Notes: generated by a model from the sequence alone, not told the origin. A DNA stretch of 64,000 nt from Pseudomonas sp. W4I3 (GCF_030816195.1 NZ_JAUSXS010000001.1:4797501-4861500), one strand, 5' to 3'. Shown: positions 36,375 to 44,399, numbered from the stretch's first letter. Numbers and translations: made by a program.

Positions 36375-36549
36375 TCAAGCATCCGGTGATTTTTTTCGCT
36401 TGCGGGGTTTGGGCGGTGGTTGCGGCGCTGCGGCGTCACTGCGTTCAGTGCTTGCCGACTGAATGAAAACCGGCGTTGCCGTCGCGATCCAGAGCCCTGA
36501 AGCCAATGCCCTTGACCGCATCGCACCACTTGACCGTGCCCCTGCCCAT
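36375..36549 (-). pseudogene. Broken cold-shock protein gene
   Basis: ATG 36549 follows a strong GGGAGG site and begins MGRGTVKWCDAVKGIGF, a clear cold-shock-domain start. The frame stops at 36445 after 34 codons. Removing one G at about 36470-36473 joins it to VFIQSASTERSDAAAPQPPPKPRKRKKSPDA and a stop at 36375. The second half of the normal domain would still be missing, replaced by a Pro/Lys-rich tail. So it is either a decayed gene or a short protein with a basic tail. Confidence 0.5.
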
Positions 36550-36621
36550 CACCGCCTCCCGAGCTGCGCATGGCTGCGCGCCTCATCGCTCTATCAGACA
36601 GTGAAGGCGGCATATTGACTA

Positions 36622-36637
36622 CTGTCAAAGTTGACAG
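36622..36637. repeat. Palindrome copy 2, upstream of the broken cold-shock gene
   Basis: An exact second copy of CTGTCAAAGTTGACAG (identity 36619-36639), 70 nt upstream of the ATG at 36549 and just after the flhB stop. Same orientation and same relative place as copy 1, so it was probably duplicated with the gene. Confidence 0.75.
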
Positions 36638-36650
36638 GTCAGCGCAGATT

Positions 36651-37787
36651 TTAAGTGTCGCGACGCAGATCCGGCGGAATCGGCAGGTCCTTGAGCGGAT
36701 CCGGCCGCTTGCCCTTGCCCGCTCGGTACTGGCGGATCTGGTAGACGTAGGCCAACACCTGCGCCACGGCCAGGTACAGCCCAGCCGGGATTTCCTGGTC
36801 AAGGTCGGTGGAATAGAAAATCGACCGCGCCAGCGCCGGCGATTCCAACAGCAGAATGTCGTTGGCCACAGCGATTTCGCGAATTTTCAGCGCGGTAAAG
36901 TCGCTGCCCTTGGCCAGCAACATGGGCGCGCCGCCCTTCTCCGGGTCGTACTTGAGGGCGACGGCGTAGTGGGTCGGGTTGGTGATGATTACATCGGCGT
37001 CGGGCACCGAGGCCATCATCTTGCGCTGGGACATTTCGCGCTGCAGTTGGCGGATGCGTTGCTTGACCTCCGGGCGCCCTTCCTGATCCTTGTGTTCGTC
37101 GCGCACTTCCTGCTTGGTCATCAGCAGTTTTTTGTGGCTTTCCCACAGCTGGATCGGCGCATCCACCGCCGCAATGATGATCAGCCCGGCAGACATCCAC
37201 AACGCACTCCACCCCACCACTTGCAGGCTATGGATGATCGCCGACTCGAGCGGTTCATGGGCGATGCGCAATAAATCGTCGATGTCGGACGACAGCACCG
37301 ACAACGCCACAACCAGAATCAGGATGAATTTGGCCAAGGCCTTGAGCAGTTCCACCAGGGCCTTGGTGGAAAACATGCGTTTGAGCCCGGCCGCCGGGTT
37401 CATGCGGCTGAACTTGGGCGCCATGCTGCCGGCGGCAAACAACCAGCCGCCGAGGGCCACCGGGCCGATCAGCGCGGCCAGCAGTAACGTGATCAGAATC
37501 GGCTGCACCGCCAGGATGGCGATCTTGCCCGAGTGCAGCAGGTATTGCCCCATGGAATCGGGGTTGAGCAGTACCTCGCGAGGCAAACTGAAGTTGTGCT
37601 TCATCAGTTCCAGCAAGTCCAGCGCCAGGCCACCGCCGTAAATCAGCAGCGCGCCGGCACCCGCCATCATGGTCGCAACGGTATTGAGCTCTTTGGAGCG
37701 TGCGATCTCGCCCTTTTCCCTGGAGTCCTTTTTACGTTTCTCCGTGGGGTCTTCTGTTTTGTCCTGACCACTCTCGCTCTCAGCCAT
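36651..37787 (-). CDS. flhB: Flagellar type III export protein FlhB
   Basis: A 378-residue export switch protein with four membrane helices in the first 210 residues and a cytoplasmic tail. The self-cleavage motif NPTH is at about 270-273 (VIITNPTHYAVALKY), where cleavage switches export from hook to filament proteins. The N-terminal charged stretch (DKTEDPTEKRKKDSREKGEIARS) is typical. The gene starts 3 nt after the fliR stop and ends the fliLMNOPQR-flhB operon. Confidence 0.96.
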   Translation of the reverse strand: MAESESGQDKTEDPTEKRKKDSREKGEIARSKELNTVATMMAGAGALLIYGGGLALDLLELMKHNFSLPREVLLNPDSMGQYLLHSGKIAILAVQPILITLLLAALIGPVALGGWLFAAGSMAPKFSRMNPAAGLKRMFSTKALVELLKALAKFILILVVALSVLSSDIDDLLRIAHEPLESAIIHSLQVVGWSALWMSAGLIIIAAVDAPIQLWESHKKLLMTKQEVRDEHKDQEGRPEVKQRIRQLQREMSQRKMMASVPDADVIITNPTHYAVALKYDPEKGGAPMLLAKGSDFTALKIREIAVANDILLLESPALARSIFYSTDLDQEIPAGLYLAVAQVLAYVYQIRQYRAGKGKRPDPLKDLPIPPDLRRDT

Positions 37788-37790
37788 GGC

Positions 37791-38576
37791 TCAGCGCGCC
37801 CGTGCCAGATCACGTAAAAACTGCAAGGCGTCGGTCGCCAGCGGTTGATACTGATTGAGAATGTCAGCCAGGCCGATCCAGAAAATCCCCATGCCCAACA
37901 CCAGGGTCAACGGAAAACCAATCGAGAAGATGTTCAGTTGCGGCGCCGCGCGGGTCATCACGCCAAACGCGATGTTGACCACCAGCAGCGCGGTGATCGC
38001 CGGCAGCACCAGCAACAGCGAAGCGCCCAGCACCCAACCGAGGCGCCCCACCACTTCCCAGAAATGGTTGACCACCAGCCCCGAGCCCACCGGCAAGGTG
38101 GTGAAGCTTTCGGTCAACACCTCGAACGCCACCAGATGGCCGTTCATGGCCAGGAACAGCAGAGTCACGAGCATGGTCAGGAATTGCCCGATCACCGCCG
38201 CCGACACCCCGTTGGTGGGGTCGACCATGGACGCAAAGCCCATGCCCATCTGCACCGAGATGATTTGCCCGGCGACCACAAACGCCTGGAAGAACAGGCT
38301 CAGGGAAAAGCCCAGCATGGCGCCGATCAGGACCTGTTCGGCGATCAGCATCAGCGCACTGAGGTCAAGCGCGTTGACCGGAGGCATCGGCGGCAGCCCC
38401 GGCACGATGACCACGGTGATCGCCACCGCGAAATACAGCCGCACACGCCGCGGTACCAGGGTGGTGCCGAACACCGGCATGGCCATCAACATCGCCGTGA
38501 CGCGAAACAGCGGCAGGATGAACGAGGCCACCCAGGTACTGATCTGGGTGTCGGTCAAGGCCAGCAAGGATTGCAT
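37791..38576 (-). CDS. fliR: Flagellar export gate protein FliR
   Basis: A 261-residue polytopic inner-membrane protein, about six hydrophobic segments, with typical FliR stretches (FRVTAMLMAMPVFG, EQVLIGAMLGFSLSLFFQAFVVAGQIISVQMG). It assembles with FliP and FliQ into the export gate. It starts 4 nt after the fliQ stop. Confidence 0.95.
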   Translation of the reverse strand: MQSLLALTDTQISTWVASFILPLFRVTAMLMAMPVFGTTLVPRRVRLYFAVAITVVIVPGLPPMPPVNALDLSALMLIAEQVLIGAMLGFSLSLFFQAFVVAGQIISVQMGMGFASMVDPTNGVSAAVIGQFLTMLVTLLFLAMNGHLVAFEVLTESFTTLPVGSGLVVNHFWEVVGRLGWVLGASLLLVLPAITALLVVNIAFGVMTRAAPQLNIFSIGFPLTLVLGMGIFWIGLADILNQYQPLATDALQFLRDLARAR

Positions 38577-38580
38577 CGGC

Positions 38581-38850
38581 TCAGCCGATCAACTGCGGAA
38601 TACTGCCGTACAACTGCAGGATGTATTCCATGAAGGTTTGCACCAGCCACGGGCCGGCGACGATCAACGTGATCAGCATCACCAGCAGGCGCGGCAGGAA
38701 GCTCAGGGTCTGTTCGTTGATCTGGGTGGCCGCCTGGAACATCGCCACCAGCAGGCCGACCAGCAGGCTCGGCACCACTAGCACGGCGACCATCACGGTG
38801 GTCAGCCACAGCGCTTCACGGAACAGGTCGACGGCAACTTCTGGGGTCAT
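38581..38850 (-). CDS. fliQ: Flagellar export gate protein FliQ
   Basis: An 89-residue protein with two membrane helices (about 15-40 and 50-75) and the family start MTPEVAVDLFREALWLTTVM. The motif ATQINEQTLSFLPRLL lies between the helices. Part of the FliPQR gate; 4 nt from fliP. Confidence 0.95.
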   Translation of the reverse strand: MTPEVAVDLFREALWLTTVMVAVLVVPSLLVGLLVAMFQAATQINEQTLSFLPRLLVMLITLIVAGPWLVQTFMEYILQLYGSIPQLIG

Positions 38851-38854
38851 GGCG

Positions 38855-39598
38855 CTATACCCCTCCGAAACTGCCGGCCAGGGTGCCGATAATCAGCGCC
38901 CAGCCGTCCACCAGCACAAACAGCATGATCTTGAACGGCAACGAGATGATCAGCGGCGACAGCATCATCATGCCCATTGCCATCAACACGCTCGCCACCA
39001 CCAGGTCGATGATCAGGAACGGGATGAAAATCATGAAGCCGATCTGGAACGCGGTCTTCAATTCCGAGGTGACGAACGCCGGGACCAGGATGGTCAACGG
39101 TGCCTGGTCGGGGGTGGCGATGTCGGTGCGCTTGGACAGGCGCATGAACAGCTCGAGGTCGCTGGAGCGGGTCTGCGACAGCATGAAGTCCTTGATCGGA
39201 CCCTGGGCCTTGTCGATCGCGTCCTGGGCGGTCATTTTCTCAGCAAGATAAGGCTGCAGGGCTTGCTGGTTCACCTTGTCGAACACTGGCGCCATGATGA
39301 ACAGCGTCAGGAACAACGCCATCCCGGTAAGGATCTGGTTCGACGGCGTTTGTTGCAGGCCCAGGGCCTGGCGCAGGATCGAGAACACAATGATGATCCG
39401 CGTAAAGCTGGTCATCAGCATGACGAACGCCGGGATAAAACTCAGCGCAGTCATGATCAACAGGATCTGCAGGCTGACCGAATACTCCTGCGCCCCCGCC
39501 GCGTTGGTGCCCAGGGTGATCGCCGGGATCGACAACGGGTCGGCGCCCAGCGCCATCGGCGCGGCCAGCAACAGCATGAGCGTCAGGAACACGCGCAT
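38855..39598 (-). CDS. fliP: Flagellar export gate protein FliP
   Basis: A 247-residue protein with a cleavable signal peptide (MRVFLTLMLLLAAPMALG) and four later membrane helices. Family signatures are SFTRIIIVFSILRQALGLQQTPSNQIL and AFQIGFMIFIPFLIIDLVVASVLMAMGMMML. Five copies build the core of the export gate. Its ATG shares one base with the fliO stop. Confidence 0.96.
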   Translation of the reverse strand: MRVFLTLMLLLAAPMALGADPLSIPAITLGTNAAGAQEYSVSLQILLIMTALSFIPAFVMLMTSFTRIIIVFSILRQALGLQQTPSNQILTGMALFLTLFIMAPVFDKVNQQALQPYLAEKMTAQDAIDKAQGPIKDFMLSQTRSSDLELFMRLSKRTDIATPDQAPLTILVPAFVTSELKTAFQIGFMIFIPFLIIDLVVASVLMAMGMMMLSPLIISLPFKIMLFVLVDGWALIIGTLAGSFGGV

Positions 39599-40038
39599 TA
39601 CTTCTTATCCTTCTGATCCTTGCCCAGCAACTCCATCAGGCGCTGAGCGAATTCTGGCGTGGCGGCCTCGGTCTTGGCCGCGTCCACCGGTGTCTTGAGT
39701 ACGTGCAACGGGGTGATGCGTCCAGGTGTGATGCCGAGCAGAATCTGCTCCTCACCCACCTGCACCAGCACCAGGCGATCGCGCGGGCCCAGGGCGCGCG
39801 AGCCGATCATTTCGATGACCTGGGCGTTGCCCGGGCCAATACGCTGCACGCGGCGCATCAGCCAGGCCAGCACGAAAATCAACCCGACCACCAGCAACAG
39901 GCCGAGCATCAGCTGCGTCAATTGCCCGCCGACGCTGCCGACCGCAGGCGTGGCAGTCGCAGCCGCTTGCGCGACCGGTTCAGCCGCCAGCGCGCTCAAT
40001 GGCAGCGCCAGTAACAGTCCCGCCATCGAATACTTCAT
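39598..40038 (-). CDS. fliO: Flagellar biosynthesis protein FliO
   Basis: A 146-residue protein with a signal-like N-terminus (MKYSMAGLLLALPLSALA), one membrane helix (about 40-62) and a cytoplasmic tail (IEMIGSRALGPRDRLVLVQVGEEQILLGITPGRI) typical of FliO/FliZ proteins. It helps FliP assemble. It lies 1 nt after fliN. Confidence 0.93.
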   Translation of the reverse strand: MKYSMAGLLLALPLSALAAEPVAQAAATATPAVGSVGGQLTQLMLGLLLVVGLIFVLAWLMRRVQRIGPGNAQVIEMIGSRALGPRDRLVLVQVGEEQILLGITPGRITPLHVLKTPVDAAKTEAATPEFAQRLMELLGKDQKDKK

Positions 40039-40039
40039 T

Positions 40040-40507
40040 TCAGCGCAACTTCTTGATGCGTTCGCTCGGGCTGATCACGTCCGTCAGGCGAATGCCGAAC
40101 TTCTCGTTGACCACCACCACCTCGCCATGGGCGATCAGCGTGCCGTTGACCAGCACGTCCAATGGCTCGCCGGCCAGGCGGTCAAGCTCGATCACCGAGC
40201 CCTGGTTGAGCTGCAGCAGGTTGCGGATGTTGATTTCGGTGCTGCCCACTTCCATGGAAATCGACACCGGAATGTCCAGAATCACATCCAGGTTGGGGCC
40301 GTCGAGGGTCACCGGGTCGTTGTTTTTCGGCACGCTGCCGAATTCTTCCATCGGCAGGCGCTTGCCGGCCGGCGCAGAGGCGGCGTCGGCGGCCAGCAGC
40401 GCGTCGATGTCGTCCTGGCCGACATCGCCGGTTTCTTCCAGGGCAGCAGCCCACTCGTCAGCCAGGGCCTGGTCTTCGGCGGATGTGTTTTCGTGTTCGG
40501 TAGCCAT
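40040..40507 (-). CDS. fliN: Flagellar motor switch protein FliN
   Basis: A 155-residue C-ring protein. The N-terminal half is acidic and variable; the C-terminal SpoA domain (about 75-155: LDVILDIPVSISMEVGSTEINIRNLLQLNQGSVIEL ... GEVVVVNEKFGIRLTDVI) forms the ring with FliM. ATG 40507 has GAGGA upstream; the seven-codon extension is not conserved. It is intact, unlike fliM before it. Confidence 0.96.
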   Translation of the reverse strand: MATEHENTSAEDQALADEWAAALEETGDVGQDDIDALLAADAASAPAGKRLPMEEFGSVPKNNDPVTLDGPNLDVILDIPVSISMEVGSTEINIRNLLQLNQGSVIELDRLAGEPLDVLVNGTLIAHGEVVVVNEKFGIRLTDVISPSERIKKLR

Positions 40508-40563
40508 TACATGTCCTCGGCGCAGCAAACAATCAGAAATAGGGGATGCAGCTTGGGGTCGGG

Positions 40564-41533
40564 TCAGCGTCGGTTGATCGGCTCAACCACTTGCAGCGCC
40601 AGGTTGCCCTTGTGGGAACCGAGCTTGACCTTGAACGACGGCACACCGTTGGCGCGCATAATTAATTCTTCCGGCAACTCGACGGGGATCACGTCCCCCG
40701 GCTGCATGTGCAGGATGTCGCGCAGGCGCAGCTGGCGACGGGCCACGGTGGCGCTCAGGGGCACGTCGACGTCCAGCAGGTCTTCGCGCAGGGCCTTGAC
40801 CCAGCGTTCGTCCTGGTCGTCGAGGTCGGACTGGAAGCCCGCGTCGAGCATTTCGCGCACCGGCTCGATCATCGAGTACGGCATGGTCACGTGCAGGTCG
40901 CCGCCGCCGCCATCGAGTTCGATGTGGAAGGTCGATACCACAATGGCTTCGCTCGGCCCGACGATGTTGGCCATGGGCCGGGTTCACTTCCGAGTTGATG
41001 TACTCGAAATTGACTTCCATGATCGCCTGCCAGGCTTCCTTCAAATCGATGAAGGCCTGCTCCAGCACCATGCGCACCACGCGCAGTTCGGTGGGCGTGA
41101 ATTCACGGCCTTCGATCTTGGCGTGACGACCGTCGCCGCCGAAGAAGTTGTCCACCAGTTTGAACACCAGCTTGGCGTCGAGGATGAACAGCGCGGTGCC
41201 GCGCAACGGCTTGATCTTGACCAGGTTGAGGCTGGTGGGTACGTACAGCGAGTGCACGTATTCACCGAACTTCATCACCTGTACGCCGCCCACCGCCACA
41301 TCCGCCGAACGGCGCAGCATGTTGAACATGCTGATGCGGGTATAGCGGGCGAAACGCTCGTTGATCATTTCCAGGGTCGGCATGCGTCCACGGACGATGC
41401 GATCCTGGCTGGTCAGGTCGTAACTTTTGACGCTGCCGGGTTCGGCAGCCATTTCGGTCTGTACCAGACCATCGTCGACGCCATGCAACAGCGCGTCGAT
41501 TTCATCCTGGGACAGCAGGTCTTGCACGGCCAT
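40564..41533 (-). pseudogene. fliM: Flagellar motor switch protein FliM, split by a one-base insertion
   Basis: FliM receives CheY-P and forms the C ring. From ATG 41533 the frame gives the CheY-binding N-terminus (DLLSQDEIDALLHGV) and the middle domain up to NFEYINSEVNPA at about residue 186. There CCGGCCCATGG replaces the expected CCGGCCATGG (extra G in 40975-40977 on the plus strand) and the frame leaves the family. The remaining 136 codons, MANIVGPSEAIVVSTFHIEL to VVEPINRR, stay open in the other frame from an ATG at 40974 to the stop at 40564. If real, full-length FliM is not made. Confidence 0.88.
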
Positions 41534-41542
41534 GTCGTGGTC

Positions 41543-42043
41543 CTACTGCAATACGAAGTTAGTGAAGAGCGCCTGCTCGACCACGACTTTGCCGAGCTCT
41601 TTCTGGGCCACTTCCTGCACGCTGGCAGTGACCTTCTGGCGCAGCATTTCCTGGCCCACCGGAGTGGCCAGGCTGTCGAAGCTCTGCCCGGAGAACAGCA
41701 TGACCAGGTTGTTGCGGATTACCGGCATGTGCACCTTGAGCGCGTCCAGGTCCGCCTGGTTGCGCGCCAGCAAGGTGATGCTCACCTGCAAGTAGCGTTG
41801 GCGACCGTTCTGGTTGTAGTTGGCGACAAACGCCGGAAGCATCGGCTCGAAGATTGCCGGTTGCTTGACGTTAGTGGCGGTCTCGGCGGCGGGGGCCGGC
41901 TTGCTGGCGCTGCTGTGCATGATGTACCAAGTGCCACCTACCGAGGCGCCAATGGCCAGGAGCAGGCCCAGCACAATCAGCAGGATCAGCTTGAGCTTGC
42001 CTTTGCCTGCGGGGGGAGTTGCTGCGTCGTCGCTCTTCGCCAT
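41543..42043 (-). CDS. fliL: Flagellar basal-body protein FliL
   Basis: A 166-residue single-pass membrane protein: short charged N-terminus (MAKSDDAATPPAGKGKLK), membrane helix about 18-40 and a periplasmic domain ending KVVVEQALFTNFVLQ. FliL sits around the stators and supports high-load motility. First gene of fliLMNOPQR-flhB, with a sigma-54 promoter 51 nt upstream. Confidence 0.95.
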   Translation of the reverse strand: MAKSDDAATPPAGKGKLKLILLIVLGLLLAIGASVGGTWYIMHSSASKPAPAAETATNVKQPAIFEPMLPAFVANYNQNGRQRYLQVSITLLARNQADLDALKVHMPVIRNNLVMLFSGQSFDSLATPVGQEMLRQKVTASVQEVAQKELGKVVVEQALFTNFVLQ

Positions 42044-42093
42044 GCCAATAATCCGTCACTATTCTGGGATTCATAGATCTACGCAAAGGCAAG

Positions 42094-42109
42094 AGCAAGT
42101 GTTATGCCA
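42094..42109 (-). promoter_or_regulatory. Sigma-54 promoter of fliL operon
   Basis: On the minus strand TGGCATAACACTTGCT has GG/GC at -24/-12 with consensus spacing, 51 nt upstream of fliL. A hairpin (ATGCCAGA/TCTGGCAT, 42104-42123) overlaps its -24 end. Confidence 0.82.
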
Positions 42110-42139
42110 GAGTTGTCTGGCATCAGGGCAACATTAATC

Positions 42140-42216
42140 AAATGTGGGGGGGGGCTTGCCCCCGATTGCAGTGTGTCAGTCAACCAATCGGCTGCTGATA
42201 CATCGTCATCGGGGCA
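42140..42216. repeat. REP unit with a truncated partner
   Basis: One unit of the GTGGG-GGGGGCTTGCCCCC class starts at 42140. The expected inverted partner begins as CATCGGGG near 42207 but then diverges. A complete unit in the partner orientation occurs at 42608-42635 beyond the hairpin element. Confidence 0.7.
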
Positions 42217-42334
42217 TAGGTATCTACACAACTTTGTAGCAGCCTACAGTAACCCAGTAACCACGATGCGAAGCGACCGCTCTTGATCTTGCTCTTGATC
42301 TTTGGCGCCCCGTTAAACCACGCTGGCCGGAATT

Positions 42335-42562
42335 CGATATTGATTTGGAGGGTAAACCGGCAGGGATGCCGGTTTAGCCGCCCCGCGCCATGGATGGCGC
42401 GTGGCGGCGGCCCTCCAAATCAATGTCGGATTACGGGCACACCGAGCGTGAGCGAGGTGCCGAGTGGTGGGGCAGGAGCCCTTTTGGTTACTTTTGGGGC
42501 TCTTTTCCAAAAGTGACCCGCCGTAAGGGCGGAACCCTAAGCCGCCGTTACCGCAGCAACGG
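42335..42562. repeat. Multi-hairpin intergenic element with a three-way junction
   Basis: An 18-bp outer stem (42335-42352 with 42411-42428, one G-T pair) encloses two hairpins. The first is a perfect 10-bp stem with GGGA loop (42353-42376); the second is a 15-bp stem with one mismatch (42377-42408). Two unpaired G follow. Downstream are a 12-bp stem (42486-42497 with 42507-42518), a CCGCC/GGCGG hairpin (42518-42532) and CCGTT/AACGG. The base changes needed for chance are many, so structure is selected. It lies in the 600-nt gap between fliL and fliK, where I see no convincing gene. Confidence 0.75.
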
Positions 42563-42607
42563 ATATGTACTCGCTCTGATCCAACACCATGGTCGGCTGT
42601 AAGGCCG

Positions 42608-42635
42608 CCATCGGGAGCAAGCCCCCTCCCACATG
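42608..42635. repeat. REP unit (GTGGGAGGGGGC class)
   Basis: CATCGGGAGCAAGCCCCCTC followed by CCACATG is one unit of the same class as at 21466-21492. It lies just after the fliK stop codon. Confidence 0.8.
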
Positions 42636-42656
42636 TTGAGCGCTGATCGGCTTGGA

Positions 42657-43949
42657 TCAGGCGTAGTAGTCGACTGCGCTGGAGCCGATCACACTGCTCA
42701 CCACGGGCGCGACGGCGGCTGCCACGTCGACGGGGTCGGCGACGTCGCCACCGTTACCCCTACCGCCACTGCCACTCACGCCCCGTGCCTGGTTCTGCTG
42801 CTGTTGCTGCTCCTGCCCCCGAGATTGGTCGGACACATTCACGTCCACCTGGCCCATGCCCTGCTGAGCGAACATCTCGCGCAAGCGGCCGGACTGGCTT
42901 TCCAGCGCTTCACGCACCACCGCATGCCCGCTCATGAAACTCACCTGGGCCTGCTGATCGGGCGTCATGTTGACCTTGATGTCCAGACGCCCCAGCTCCG
43001 CCGGCTGCAGCTGGATTTCGGCCGACTTGAGGTTGGCGCTGGAGAGGTACATGACGCGGTTGACCACTTCTTCGGTCCAGCCGCTCTGGTGCATGGCCAG
43101 CGGCGCATTGATCACCGGCGGCAAGGCGTTGGCGGTTTTCGGCGTGGCGGCCTGAGTCAGCGCGGCCAGGCGGTTGGCGAAGTCATCCACACGGGTGTCG
43201 CTGCTGGCGTCCTTCAAATCCTTGAGGCCGTCATCGATCAGCGCGCCGAAGGCTTTGTCGCCGCCCTGGTCAGTGCTGTCCTTGGTGGCTTGCTGATCGA
43301 CCATGGTCGCGAGGCCCGTCGCGAAGTTCTGCGCGGCGGTCGGCTGATCCTGCGCGGTAGTTGGCGCGGTTTTCTGTGGCGCCTGGCTGCTGGCAGACAC
43401 ATGACCGCCCTGCTCCATCGCCAAACGTACGGCGGGCATCGCATCCAGGGGGTCGGCTTCAGGGTCGAAGGCCGGTTGCTTGGCCTCATCGATCACCGCG
43501 ACGGGGGCGGCGGCGACCGGCGCAGGCTTGTCATCTTCCACCGCTGCGGCGGGCGCTGGGGTTTCTACCGGTACGGCAGCGGGCGTGACCGCAGCGATCA
43601 ACGCGGGGTCGACCGGCGCATCTACTGGCGGCTGTTGCGCCAGGGATGGATCGGCGGGCGCGTCGTCAGCCGCGTCGTCGGCCTTGGCCGGCGTGGCAGG
43701 CAAGGGATTGCCGCTATCGGCAACCGCTGGCGTGCTGGCGGCAGACTTCTCGTCGCCCGCTGTCGGCGTCGACTTACCTGGGGTGTCGTTGGTTTTCGAC
43801 GCCGGCTTGGCGCCTTGGTTGGCGAACACTTGAGCGAAGCCAGGGCCCTTGTCCCGTGGTTCCGCAGCCGCTACCGCAGGGGTGGCGGCAGGCGCTTGAG
43901 GCTTGGCCGCGGGGGCAGCCTGAAGGAGCGAATTGGGGGCGACTGGCAT
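42657..43949 (-). CDS. fliK: Flagellar hook-length control protein FliK
   Basis: A 430-residue protein. The long N-terminal part is Ala/Pro/Thr-rich and poorly structured (ruler region). The C-terminal Flg_hook domain (about 300-390) is conserved: EEVVNRVMYLSSANLKSAEIQLQPAELGRLDIKV ... VSFMSGHAVVREALESQSGRLREMF. A Gln-rich tail follows. It measures the hook and triggers the FlhB switch. ATG 43949 (MPVAPNSLL) is preferred: GGAGA lies 9-10 nt upstream and the extension is not conserved. Confidence 0.93.
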   Translation of the reverse strand: MPVAPNSLLQAAPAAKPQAPAATPAVAAAEPRDKGPGFAQVFANQGAKPASKTNDTPGKSTPTAGDEKSAASTPAVADSGNPLPATPAKADDAADDAPADPSLAQQPPVDAPVDPALIAAVTPAAVPVETPAPAAAVEDDKPAPVAAAPVAVIDEAKQPAFDPEADPLDAMPAVRLAMEQGGHVSASSQAPQKTAPTTAQDQPTAAQNFATGLATMVDQQATKDSTDQGGDKAFGALIDDGLKDLKDASSDTRVDDFANRLAALTQAATPKTANALPPVINAPLAMHQSGWTEEVVNRVMYLSSANLKSAEIQLQPAELGRLDIKVNMTPDQQAQVSFMSGHAVVREALESQSGRLREMFAQQGMGQVDVNVSDQSRGQEQQQQQNQARGVSGSGGRGNGGDVADPVDVAAAVAPVVSSVIGSSAVDYYA

Positions 43950-44001
43950 AGATAAAGGTCTCCACTGCATGGGGGATCGGGGATGCAGTATGCAGAGGTA
44001 C

Positions 44002-44017
44002 AGCAAGAGTCGGGCCA
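44002..44017 (-). promoter_or_regulatory. Sigma-54 promoter of fliK
   Basis: On the minus strand TGGCCCGACTCTTGCT keeps GG/GC at -24/-12 with exact spacing, 52 nt upstream of the fliK start. Confidence 0.78.
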
Positions 44018-44054
44018 AGTTGCCCAGCGCTGGTACATTACGCTTCAGCGGAAC

Positions 44055-44399
44055 TCAGAGACTGAAGCGCTCACGCTCGGACTCATACAACGGCCGAACC
44101 AGCGCAAACTCGTGATCAATCTGATCGACCAGGGCACCGAGGCCTGCCTGCGCCCCTACGGATTCCGCTTCCAGCCGCTCACACAACTGCGCCAACCGAA
44201 CCGCCCCAAGGTTGCCACTGCTGCCCTTGAAGCTATGCGCGATGCGCCCCAGCGCCTTGGCATCATCGCGCGCCTTGCGCAGCGCGGTGACGCGTTCTTC
44301 AGAATCATGCAGAAAAGTCTCCAGCAGCCGCGGGTACTCGGCCTCCATCACCTCTTGCAAGCCCGACAGCACATTGGGGTCCAGATGAATCTCAGCCAC
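44055..44399 (-). CDS. hptB: Histidine phosphotransfer protein HptB
   Basis: A 114-residue Hpt domain with phospho-His about 55 in RIAHSFKGSSGNLGA. In P. aeruginosa HptB takes phosphate from several hybrid kinases and passes it to HsbR. Together with hsbR and hsbA upstream it forms the module that links swarming, biofilm and flagellar genes. Here the module lies between fliK and fliJ. Confidence 0.9.
   Translation of the reverse strand: MAEIHLDPNVLSGLQEVMEAEYPRLLETFLHDSEERVTALRKARDDAKALGRIAHSFKGSSGNLGAVRLAQLCERLEAESVGAQAGLGALVDQIDHEFALVRPLYESERERFSL

Noticed and set aside
36302..36802. Minus-strand frame of 166 codons across the palindrome region into flhB
   Set aside because: It overlaps flhB out of frame and is Arg/Ser-rich without family features. 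The cold-shock-like start at 36549 explains the local coding signal better.
39659..42076. Plus-strand frame of 805 codons opposite fliO, fliN, fliM and fliL
   Set aside because: Antisense shadow. The opposing genes have clear family motifs and this frame has none.
42104..42123. Hairpin ATGCCAGA/TCTGGCAT as terminator of fliK
   Set aside because: No T-run follows, it is over 500 nt from the fliK stop and it overlaps the fliL sigma-54 promoter. Kept only as a note on that promoter.
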